From Rhizobium sophorae (lineage in GTDB: Bacteria; Pseudomonadota; Alphaproteobacteria; Rhizobiales; Rhizobiaceae): a stretch of 64,000 nucleotides of DNA. Below the pieces are notes generated by a model. The model ran no database searches, was not told the origin of the DNA, and saw only the letters and a program-made list of their open reading frames with translations. Every line of letters begins with the position of its first letter. The stretch's first letter is position 1. Of this stretch, positions 8,981 to 16,733 are shown piece after piece. The position numbers were made by a program, and so were the translations under genes. The stretch spans positions 142,704 through 206,703 of the forward strand of contig NZ_JABFCN010000055.1 in the NCBI RefSeq assembly GCF_013087515.1, written 5' to 3'.

Positions 8981-10165
8981 ATGCCGAAATCCACTCTGCT
9001 GGCGGGTCTTGCCGCTTCCCTGATGGCGCTTGCCCCGGCCGCCCATGCCGGCAACTCCGGCGACAGCAAGGCGATGCTTGCAGCACAAGCCGGGCTTGCC
9101 GCCGAACTGATCGACCGGACTCTGGCAAAGGAGGGTGCCGCCAATATCATGGTGTCGCCGGCAAGCCTTGCCGCAGCACTCGGTCTTGCGAGCCTCGGCG
9201 CCTCCGATGAGGGCAAAGCCTCGATCGCCAAGGGCCTTGGCTTCGGCGGCGAGGTGAAAGGACCGGAGATTGCGCTTGACGCAATGTATCAGGAGAAGCC
9301 CGCAGCGGCGGATGCGCCATTGGCGACGGCGGTCGCGATCGTCTTCGACGACAGACTGGTGCTCGTCCCCGACGCGCTCCCCATGCTCGCCGGCCACCGG
9401 ATCAAGCCTTCGATCGAGGATCTCGACGGGCCGAAATCGGTCGAGCACATCAATAGCTGGGTCAAGGACGCCACAAGGGGCGCCATTCCTGTCATCCTGG
9501 ACGCACCGCCCGGCGGCGGCTTCGTCAGCCTCGGCGCACTCTCGTTCAAGGCGCGTTGGAAAACCTCCTTCGAGAAGGAGAGCCCGGCAAGCCCCTTTCA
9601 GCGGCCGGATGGTTCGACGATTTCGGTGCCGATGATGCATCTTGCCGGCGATGGCCAGAAATTCCGCTTCGACGAGAATTTCACCGCCGTCGACCTTGCC
9701 TATGCCGGCGAGAGCTACAGCATGGTCGTGGTGGCGGCGCGTTCCGGCAAGGGTGTCGGCGGCTCGGACCTGAAGGCGCTCGCTTCCTGGCTGCAGGGGG
9801 AAAAATTCGAGGCCGCCAAGGGCGAAATCTTCCTGCCCCGCTTTTCCCTGAACGACGGGCGTGATTTGATGCCGATACTCAATGCGATGGGAGTGGCGCC
9901 CGGGAAGGCCAAGGATGCGGGTTTCCCGGGTTTCACCAAGGAAAACATCCGCTTGTCGCGCGTCCTTCAGAAGACGATGATCAGGGTTGACGAAAACGGC
10001 ACGGAGGCGGCGGCAGCCACGGCTGTCATCACGGAACGCAGCATCGATCCGAAGCTTATTCGAGTCGTAGCCGATGCCCGTTTTGCCTTCGCGCTTCGCG
10101 ACACAAGAACCGGCCTGCTGCTCGCCGCTGGCCTGATCGGCGATCCGTTACTGGCAGGCGAATAG
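8981..10165 (+). CDS. Secreted serpin (serine protease inhibitor)
   Basis: A 394-aa protein starting at ATG 8981, just after AAGGAG. A signal peptide ends AAHAG (about residue 20). The serpin fold follows over the full family length: NIMVSPASLAAALGLASLGA near the N-terminus, SVEHINSWVKDATRG in the middle, and the breach/hinge VDENGTEAAAATAV (Gly340 onward). The C-terminal signature FAFALRDTRTG is followed by a Gly-rich end. In the reactive loop, Arg353-Ser354 aligns with the Arg-Ser scissile bond of antithrombin if one residue is deleted; otherwise Ser354 would be P1. The Ala-rich hinge predicts an inhibitory serpin. The likely target is the neighbouring trypsin domain (inference from operon position and P1 Arg). 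Confidence 0.92.
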   Translation: MPKSTLLAGLAASLMALAPAAHAGNSGDSKAMLAAQAGLAAELIDRTLAKEGAANIMVSPASLAAALGLASLGASDEGKASIAKGLGFGGEVKGPEIALDAMYQEKPAAADAPLATAVAIVFDDRLVLVPDALPMLAGHRIKPSIEDLDGPKSVEHINSWVKDATRGAIPVILDAPPGGGFVSLGALSFKARWKTSFEKESPASPFQRPDGSTISVPMMHLAGDGQKFRFDENFTAVDLAYAGESYSMVVVAARSGKGVGGSDLKALASWLQGEKFEAAKGEIFLPRFSLNDGRDLMPILNAMGVAPGKAKDAGFPGFTKENIRLSRVLQKTMIRVDENGTEAAAATAVITERSIDPKLIRVVADARFAFALRDTRTGLLLAAGLIGDPLLAGE

Positions 10166-10207
10166 AATTCGGTTTCATGAATGCAATGAATGCAGGGGGA
10201 CAAGTGC

Positions 10208-12613
10208 ATGAGAAGTGATCTGATCGCCCGCTACACGATCGGCGAGCCGGTCTATGAGAACGAGTTCATCGTCTATCCAGCCCAGGACAAGCGGATGGAC
10301 CATGCGGTCTTCATCGTTGCGCCCGATATGGCGCTGAAACTGGACAAGGCTCGTTTCGAGCGGGTCTGGACCTCCATTAACGAGGCCAAATCGCTGACGG
10401 CGCGGCGTTTTGTCGAAATCGAGGACCTCATCCCACCGTCGCCGGAAGACGACAATTTCTATATCGTCGAGAAGCGGCCGTCGAAAACGCTGCACCAATA
10501 TCTCGACGAAACGGAAATGGTGGCCTACGAACGCGCCGTCGAGATCGGCCGCCACATCCTCGAGGGGCTGGCGACGCTGCACGGCGCCGGTTACGCCCAC
10601 AATGCCCTGACAGACCAGTGCATCTACGTGTCGGAGGATTATTCCGGCCTGTCGGTCCGGATCGGCAACCTGCACCTGATCTCGAAGATCGGCGAGCACA
10701 TCATCCCGCCCTATGTGCCGGAATTCGGCGCACCCGAGATCTATGCCAGCGGCACCTTCTCCGCCTCACCAGCTCTTGATATCTACGCCATGGGCATGAT
10801 CGCCTACAAGCTCTTCCTGCCGCGACAGACCTATGCCAGCGTCTTCGACAGCGTCATGGTCTGGGAAGATGAGCATCAGCGCGAGCAGAGCTGGAAGAAC
10901 ATCCATCTCGACCCTTCCAATATCTTTCCCCGCCTCGACGTGCTGATCCCCGGCTTTCCCGAAGGTCTTGCAAGCCTTGTGGAAAGGATGTTGAGCCGCG
11001 ATCCCTCCGCGCGACCGCGCACGGGCGCTGATGCGCTGGGCGAATTCGCGCGCGTGACGACAGGCATCCAGCCGATGTCATGGGATCCGCGCGGCGGCAT
11101 GCCGCAGCAACAGGACACCCCGAAACCGAAAAAATGGACGCCCGTCAAAATCTCCATGATCGCAGCACTGCTGCTGATCTGCATCGGCGTCGGTGCCATC
11201 ACAATCCCGAAGCTGCTGGCCCCGGATCCGAAGCTCGTCGCCGACGTCGGAACCTGGAAGAAGGAGGCCGAAAGCCGCAAGCAGAAGGCGATCGCCGCCA
11301 AGGCGCCGGAGCGCCCGGCCAGCGACCAGGCGAAACTCTCCTATGACACGGGTGCTGCGGCGCTGACATCGGCCGATGCCCTGCTCAAGGACGAAGACTA
11401 TGAAAAGGCGCTTCCAGGATTCCAGACGGCCGCCATCAACCTCGGCAATGCGCTGATCGGCATCTCGAAAGAGAATGCCGAGAAGGCGAAGGCTGCCGCT
11501 TCGGCCGCCGGCGGCGACAAGGCGCCGGGTTTTGCCGAGGCAGACGCCAAGATGAAGACTGCTGCCGATGCCGCCACCGCAAAGCAGATGCATGCTGCGG
11601 TCGGCGCCTACGACGAGTCGAAAACGACGTTTGACGATCTCGCCAAGGCGCTCACCGCGCTGACGGCCGCCGAAAAGGACGCGGCGGCCAAACGCGAAAC
11701 CGTCAATCGCATCGGCGCTGGTGATAGCCCCGACGTCGCCAAGGCGAGTGGGCTGATGACCGAGGCCAAGGCCAAGGCCGAACAATGGCAGATGCCGGCC
11801 GCAACGTCAGGCTATGGGGACGCCGCCAAACTGTTCGACGCCGTCATCGCCGATGTCATGGCGGCGAAGGACGAGGCGACGGCGCTGAAGCAGAAAGTCA
11901 CCGATCTCAGCGCCTGGATCGCGACGCGCGCCGGTGCTGCCGATCCGACGCTTGCGGCACTCGCCCCGAAGATCGGCGAAGCCGACGGTCGCTACACCGC
12001 CGAGGCCTATAAGCTGGCGATCATCGCCTATCAGCCGATCCTGGCCGATCTCGAGGCGCTGTCGGCGCGTGGATTCTGCCCGGTGTCGCAGACGCTTGCC
12101 TTCGAGACCGTGCCGGCCGGAAATTATTCGCTGGAGAATATCCGGCTGATGACCTCGTCCATGCAGGAGCTCGGCGGCATGCTCGGCGTTGCCAATGGCG
12201 CGGTGAAGATCGACAAGTCCTTCTGCATGCAGACCAAGGCCGTCACCCGTGCCGAGATGGCGGAATATTACACCGCCAATTCCGATCCCGCCGCAGCAAA
12301 GGCCTATGCCGACAATCCGCAGCAGCCGGCCGACGACGTGCCGCTTGCCGTGGCACAGAACTATACGGCTTGGCTGTCGAAAAAGCTGAACGCGCCCGTC
12401 CACCTGCCGTCGGCGACGGAATGGATGGCAAGTGCGGCGAAGATCACGCCGGAAAAACTGCCCGACAATGGCGATATCATCCTGCAATGGAGCGCCACCC
12501 CCTGCGAAGCGGGCGGGAATGTCGCCTTCATGGCGCAGGAGGGCTCGACCTTCGTCGTCTGCTCCGATGCGTCGGCCGGCGGCATCTTCCGCGTTACTGC
12601 CGAATTGCGGTGA
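10208..12613 (+). CDS. Membrane pseudokinase with periplasmic FGE-sulfatase-like domain
   Basis: An 801-aa protein. ATG 10208 has AGGGGGA 7 nt upstream, better than ATG 10190. The N-terminal ~290 residues follow the Ser/Thr kinase fold (IGRHILEGLATLHGAGYAHN, GAPEIYASG, LDIYAMGMIAYKLF). The VAIK Lys, the HRD Asp (here AHNALTDQ) and DFG (here IGNLHL) are all missing, so it should be catalytically dead. A Pro/Lys-rich juxtamembrane stretch leads to one transmembrane helix (about 311-335). An Ala-rich helical region (about 345-615) follows. The C-terminal ~180 residues resemble an FGE/SUMF1 domain (FCMQTKAVTRAEMAEYY, APVHLPSATEWMASAA, GGIFRVTAEL) but are degenerate. It closes the protease cluster and may be a cytoplasm-to-periplasm scaffold or sensor. 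Confidence 0.85.
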   Translation: MRSDLIARYTIGEPVYENEFIVYPAQDKRMDHAVFIVAPDMALKLDKARFERVWTSINEAKSLTARRFVEIEDLIPPSPEDDNFYIVEKRPSKTLHQYLDETEMVAYERAVEIGRHILEGLATLHGAGYAHNALTDQCIYVSEDYSGLSVRIGNLHLISKIGEHIIPPYVPEFGAPEIYASGTFSASPALDIYAMGMIAYKLFLPRQTYASVFDSVMVWEDEHQREQSWKNIHLDPSNIFPRLDVLIPGFPEGLASLVERMLSRDPSARPRTGADALGEFARVTTGIQPMSWDPRGGMPQQQDTPKPKKWTPVKISMIAALLLICIGVGAITIPKLLAPDPKLVADVGTWKKEAESRKQKAIAAKAPERPASDQAKLSYDTGAAALTSADALLKDEDYEKALPGFQTAAINLGNALIGISKENAEKAKAAASAAGGDKAPGFAEADAKMKTAADAATAKQMHAAVGAYDESKTTFDDLAKALTALTAAEKDAAAKRETVNRIGAGDSPDVAKASGLMTEAKAKAEQWQMPAATSGYGDAAKLFDAVIADVMAAKDEATALKQKVTDLSAWIATRAGAADPTLAALAPKIGEADGRYTAEAYKLAIIAYQPILADLEALSARGFCPVSQTLAFETVPAGNYSLENIRLMTSSMQELGGMLGVANGAVKIDKSFCMQTKAVTRAEMAEYYTANSDPAAAKAYADNPQQPADDVPLAVAQNYTAWLSKKLNAPVHLPSATEWMASAAKITPEKLPDNGDIILQWSATPCEAGGNVAFMAQEGSTFVVCSDASAGGIFRVTAELR

Positions 12614-12783
12614 GCGCGGCGAAATTTGGCATCGAATAGGGGAACGCGTGCGGCCTTTCTGACTTCATTCATCAGCTCGCGTTCAAGCCGCACCATTCAA
12701 CAAATTTCAATTCCAAATTACAAAATACGCGCGTATATTGAACGTGGGGACTGCAGTATCCGTGCCTTGAGGGGTCGAGGACA

Positions 12784-13095
12784 ATGTGCTGGAACACATC
12801 ATCAGCATTCACGCCGGTTGGGTTTGCTTTGCGAGGCCCGGCATCTCGCAAGATCGTATGGACGCTGGGCGACGCGGCGCGTCTCCTGATCAACGACTGG
12901 CCCTGCGATGACGGCGAAGAATATGTGGCTGCCGTAAAAGCCTGCGTCGACGCATTGAGCGGGAAGATTGCCCCGGAACAATTCCGGGAAGCGCTTCTGC
13001 GTGCGGCCGATGAGGCGGGTATAGCTGCTCTATCGCTCGTCCGGCAGGGCGTTGGAGAGCGACGACCGGACCTTCCCTCAAGCGCGCAAAGATAG
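12784..13095 (+). CDS. DUF982-type small protein
   Basis: A 103-aa protein starting at ATG 12784 after GAGG. The pattern KIVWTLGDAARLLINDWP, then EEYVAAVKACVDALSGK and FREALLRAADEAGI, matches the DUF982 family, which is expanded in rhizobia and has no known function. The upstream gap is AT-rich with a TATATT box at 12734-12739 that could be a -10 element, so it is probably transcribed separately from the kinase gene. Confidence 0.75.
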   Translation: MCWNTSSAFTPVGFALRGPASRKIVWTLGDAARLLINDWPCDDGEEYVAAVKACVDALSGKIAPEQFREALLRAADEAGIAALSLVRQGVGERRPDLPSSAQR

Positions 13096-13179
13096 TCCGG
13101 ATTCGGGGGCTACTCGCCTCTCGACGTCAGGTTTGCGCCCCAGCCGCGGACATTAGCCCCGAAGCTGGAAAAGCACAAA

Positions 13180-13608
13180 ATGCAGGATGATGAGGCCGGT
13201 CCTAGTTTGTCCCTTGGTCTTTTCAGACTCAGTGGCCTCTTCGCCTGTGTCGTTATCGTCATATATATTTTCTGGGAAATGTTCAGCCAAAGCGCAGCCC
13301 TTATTCGGCTTTCGATGACAGCAAAAAAATTCCCTTATGCTGAGAGATGTGATGCTAGCGGCAATCCGATTACTACAGGAGAACCCAATTGCGTCGACCT
13401 TGGCCGCTATCAGGTCGTCTACGGCCCTGTCATCAAGGTCTTCCGCAGGGCCTGTTCCGGGAGTGACGGAGCCCCCGAGACGCTCATACTAGACAAGGCG
13501 TCGAGGATCGAAATCAGCTTAGTGGAAAAGTCGTTGAGTTTTCGAGCTCGCAATGGAGTGAGCGTACATTGTATTCCACCTAATCTCAGCCCCGAACGAA
13601 GTAACTAA
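13180..13608 (+). CDS. Hypothetical single-span membrane protein
   Basis: A 142-aa ORF with one clear N-terminal membrane segment (about residues 17-35, GLFACVVIVIYIFWEMF). A soluble domain with Cys residues follows (RCDASG, NCVDLGRYQVVYGP, RRACSGSD, VHCIPP). Base composition is less GC-rich than the flanking genes, suggesting recent acquisition. There is no strong Shine-Dalgarno before ATG 13180 and no recognised family. It lies next to repeat copy 1. Confidence 0.45.
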   Translation: MQDDEAGPSLSLGLFRLSGLFACVVIVIYIFWEMFSQSAALIRLSMTAKKFPYAERCDASGNPITTGEPNCVDLGRYQVVYGPVIKVFRRACSGSDGAPETLILDKASRIEISLVEKSLSFRARNGVSVHCIPPNLSPERSN

Positions 13609-13625
13609 ACTCCTCACCAGCGACC

Positions 13626-13780
13626 GCTTCGGGCCGAACTCCGCCATGGCTCAGATGCACCAAAAGGCAAATCCCCCGGCGAAGTCGGCTGCCATAGGCT
13701 TGCGGGCGGTGGAGTTGCGGCAGCCAGCAGAGTCAACCAGTCGCCCGCCCCGGTCAAAGTGGGAGCCGCATCGCGGCCCC
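13626..13780. repeat. ~155-bp direct repeat, copy 1
   Basis: This intergenic sequence is closely matched by 15135-15290 in the same orientation, beginning GCTTCGGGCCGAACTCCGCC here and GCTTAGGGCCGAACTCCGCC there. Both contain CAGATGCACCAAAAGGCAAAT and GCTTGCGGGCGGTGGAGTTG. The pair brackets the DMT transporter gene. No terminal inverted repeats or transposase are visible. With its flanks it accounts for the gene-free stretch 13609-13973, which also holds a small palindrome (ATCAAGC at 13888, GCTTGAT at 13900). Confidence 0.85.
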
Positions 13781-13973
13781 CGCGATACAGCAACGTTTCA
13801 CGATCCGGGTGATGCGTATCGAGAGGCTGGTTCTCATTTTCGCCGGCTACCGACCAGAGTGCGTGGCCGGTAAAATTACCCCATTCGATCAAGCATTTCG
13901 CTTGATTGCCAAACGGCACACTCGGTGTCGCGGAACCAGGGCGCGGTGACGCAACTTCAAAAGGGTGAACATT

Positions 13974-14942
13974 ATGGACAGACTTTTCTATATTGGCGTG
14001 TCGGCCGCTCTCTTTGCGGCCTTTGCCTTTTCGCTCAACTTCGTCGTGCCCTTCATCATCGGTGACTATTCCACCTTTGATTTTGCTCTCATCCGTCACG
14101 TCGTCTCGGCACTCGTCGGGCTTTGCATTCTGTTTTCCGAGAAGGGTGTCATGCGCCACCTCACGCTTCGAAACTGCCTGCAAGCCATCTGGCTCGCCTT
14201 CGTCGGCTATGTCGGCTACTTCCTGACAGTGACGGGAGCGGCCCTCTTTGCCGGGCCAGTGATCGCTCCGGCCTTTCTCGGGCTGGTACCAATCGTATTG
14301 ATGGTCATTGGCAATCAGGGTCAGGCATCATTGCCATGGCGATCTCTCATGGTGCCTCTGGCACTGGTGCTGGTCGGCCTTGTTCTCGTCAATGGCACGG
14401 CATTCACGGCCGAAGGACTGGACTCTGTGCAATCATTGTGGATTGGCGTGCCGCTGGCGCTTGCTGCCGTGGGCCTTTGGGTCTGGTTCGCGCTTTCCAA
14501 TCAGGCAGCGCTCGCCGCCCGGCCGGACATGCCCTCCGGTGTGTGGTCGGCGCTGATACTGGTCGGCGGCGGCGTCTTGATGCTGGCCTTCTATCCCATC
14601 GGTGCCACGATGGACCTCTTCCGCCTTCCGACATTGGGATTCGGCTGGAGCGCTGCCGGCAACCTCTATGTCTGGGGCACATCTCTCGCGCTGCTGGCCA
14701 CCGTAGGCGGCGTCTGGGCCTGGAGTATTGCGTCAAGGACCCTGCCGGTTGCCCTGGCCGCGCAATTGATCGTCTCCGAGACTGTCTTCGGCGTGATCGG
14801 CGGACTTATCGTGCATGCGCGCTGGCCAACGCCGATCGAAGTCGCCGGGGTTGTTGTCCTGATCGCCGGCGTCGTTCTATCGGTTCGGGTTTTCTATGAT
14901 CGCCAATTTGCATCGGGAAAGGCAGCGCTTGCAAACGAGTGA
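13974..14942 (+). CDS. DMT-superfamily (EamA) transporter
   Basis: A protein of about 322 aa made almost wholly of hydrophobic helices (about ten), typical of drug/metabolite transporters with two EamA repeats. It starts LFYIGVSAALFAAFAFSLNF, and the last helices are VVVLIAGVVLSVRVF. ATG 13974 is preferred because AAAAGGG sits 8 nt upstream; GTG 13965 is also in frame. Substrate cannot be told from sequence. The gene is bracketed by two direct-repeat copies, so it may have been inserted or shuffled as a cassette. Confidence 0.85.
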   Translation: MDRLFYIGVSAALFAAFAFSLNFVVPFIIGDYSTFDFALIRHVVSALVGLCILFSEKGVMRHLTLRNCLQAIWLAFVGYVGYFLTVTGAALFAGPVIAPAFLGLVPIVLMVIGNQGQASLPWRSLMVPLALVLVGLVLVNGTAFTAEGLDSVQSLWIGVPLALAAVGLWVWFALSNQAALAARPDMPSGVWSALILVGGGVLMLAFYPIGATMDLFRLPTLGFGWSAAGNLYVWGTSLALLATVGGVWAWSIASRTLPVALAAQLIVSETVFGVIGGLIVHARWPTPIEVAGVVVLIAGVVLSVRVFYDRQFASGKAALANE

Positions 14943-15134
14943 CCGCTGGACACAGGGCCAAAAACAGGCGCAGGCATCGGAGATGCAATCACGTTCAACG
15001 TAAAATCCGTTTTTGACGCAAACATGCCGCCTCGCCAGTCCAATGCGTTGTCCGCTTTCAAGCCGCCGCTTGGCCGGGCTCTCGACCGATATGAGGGCGC
15101 AAGGCAGCCTTATCCTTCGTCAACGAAAAAGTTC

Positions 15135-15290
15135 GCTTAGGGCCGAACTCCGCCACGGCTCAGATGCACCAAAAGGCAAATTACCCGACGAAGTCGACTG
15201 CCCAAAAGCTTGCGGGCGGTGGAGTTGCAGCAGCCAGTAAAGTCAACCAGTCACCCGCCTCGGTCAGCACGGGAGCCGCGTGCCGGCTCC
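15135..15290. repeat. ~155-bp direct repeat, copy 2
   Basis: Second copy of the element at 13626-13780, with scattered substitutions over the whole length. It fills much of the gene-free stretch 14943-15351 between the transporter and the tautomerase gene. I see no other feature in that gap. Confidence 0.85.
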
Positions 15291-15351
15291 CTGTTCAATA
15301 CCATGGCGGCGGCGTCCCGCAGCTCGAGCCCTCGACGCTGCGGATCGTCTC

Positions 15352-15537
15352 TCAGGCCTCGGATTTCAGCTTGCCGCCGACCGCCCAGGAATCCTTGGCG
15401 ATCTCCGTTATCAGGATTTCCAGCGACTCGGGCGGGCACGCTAGGGTTTCGACGGCGGCCTTGGTCGCTTCGCGAGCGAAGGCGCGTTTCTGGTCGTCGG
15501 TGCGGCCGGGATGCATCTGCAGGTGAAGAATGGGCAT
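15352..15537 (-). CDS. 4-oxalocrotonate tautomerase-family protein
   Basis: A 61-aa protein starting Met-Pro-Ile-Leu-His. Pro2 becomes the N-terminal catalytic proline of the tautomerase superfamily after Met removal. MHPGRTDDQKRAFAREATKA matches the helical segment of 4-OT enzymes, and the length equals the ~62-residue family norm. GGAGAA lies upstream of the ATG at 15537; the frame is open further upstream, but that would hide Pro2. It is divergent from a LysR regulator 125 bp away, the usual arrangement for a LysR-controlled target. Substrate unknown. Confidence 0.82.
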   Translation of the reverse strand: MPILHLQMHPGRTDDQKRAFAREATKAAVETLACPPESLEILITEIAKDSWAVGGKLKSEA

Positions 15538-15662
15538 GTTTTCTCCTTGGTCAGGTTGGTGGTGTCCGTCGTCTTGGCGCGGGCATGACGACCATGTTGT
15601 AAATTCCTTGGTTGATAAATAAGCTCCCGGTATCGTCATTCGAAACCAGCAGGTAGGCAATC

Positions 15663-16547
15663 GTGGACAAGCTGGCCGGCATGGCGATGTTCGTCAGGGT
15701 CATCGACAATGGCAGTTTCGCTGCGGCCGCGGAGATCGCGCAAGTGTCGCCTGCCATGGTTGCCAAGCACATCAAGACGATTGAGACCCGGCTCGGGGCG
15801 AAGCTGATCCATCGCACCACGCGACGCCATCAGCTGACAGAGGTCGGCCAGCTCTATTACGAGCGCTGCAAGCGCGCGCTTTCCGAAGTGGCGCTGGCCG
15901 AGGCTTCGGCGAGCGAGCTGCAATCGGCGCCGCGCGGCCGGCTTCGGTTGGTGGCACCCGTCAGCTTCGGGACGCAGGTCCTGGTGCCGGCGCTGATCGA
16001 TTACCAGAACGCCTATCCCGACGTCAGCATCGAGCTATCGCTCGACAACAATGTCCATGACCTCGTCGGCGAGGGGTTCGAGCTCGGTATCCACATCGGT
16101 CCGCTCTCGGATAGCAGCGTGGTCGCCCGCCCGCTCACGCCCTACCGGCGGATTCTGGCTGCCTCGCCGGACTATCTTGCCCGCCATGGCCGGCCGGCCT
16201 CACCGGAGGCTCTGACGAACCATCTCTGCCTCGGCCACTCCTATTGGCGCATGCAGGATCGCTGGCACCTGGTCGGGCCGGGGGGCGAAATGCGTGATGT
16301 GTTGATTTCCGGAAAATTCTCAACCAACCAGGGGGCGGCGCTACGCATGGCAGCGCTCAGCGGCGCGGGAATTGCGCTTCAGCCGGAACTGCTCCTCGCC
16401 GCCGATATCGCCGAAGGACGGCTCGAGCAGGTACTGCCGGAATGGTCCTATAAGCCTGTACCGATGTACCTCATCTATGCGCCGAACCGTCGGCCGACGG
16501 CGATGTTGCGGACGGTGATCGATTTCCTGGTGGAACGGTTTGGCTGA
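15663..16547 (+). CDS. LysR-family transcriptional regulator
   Basis: A 294-aa protein starting at GTG 15663. The N-terminal helix-turn-helix is typical (FVRVIDNGSFAAAAEIAQVS, MVAKHIKTIETRLGAKLIHR, then TTRRHQLTEVG). A periplasmic-binding-fold effector domain follows from about residue 90. It resembles the AaeR/DmlR-type subgroup. The tautomerase gene is divergent, and the shared 125-bp interval probably holds the operator. The inducer is unknown. Confidence 0.92.
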   Translation: MDKLAGMAMFVRVIDNGSFAAAAEIAQVSPAMVAKHIKTIETRLGAKLIHRTTRRHQLTEVGQLYYERCKRALSEVALAEASASELQSAPRGRLRLVAPVSFGTQVLVPALIDYQNAYPDVSIELSLDNNVHDLVGEGFELGIHIGPLSDSSVVARPLTPYRRILAASPDYLARHGRPASPEALTNHLCLGHSYWRMQDRWHLVGPGGEMRDVLISGKFSTNQGAALRMAALSGAGIALQPELLLAADIAEGRLEQVLPEWSYKPVPMYLIYAPNRRPTAMLRTVIDFLVERFG

Positions 16548-16733
16548 CGAGGCCAACGGCCGTTACACCGCAGAGGCCTGCTGACCTTTCATACCGCAAC
16601 CTGCTCTCATTTTTGATCCTTTCACTTGGCAGCGCTTCGCGGTATAATTAGGGCGGGCTAAAATAGAAAATAGAACGGCCGTCAAAGCAGAAAACCTTCC
16701 GTCTTTGGGCCGGGGATCAACTGGGGGTCGAAC

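Noticed and set aside
13614..14183. Minus-strand 189-aa ORF across repeat copy 1 and the DMT transporter
   Set aside because: It is antisense to a clear transporter gene and its C-terminal part is just the repeat sequence.
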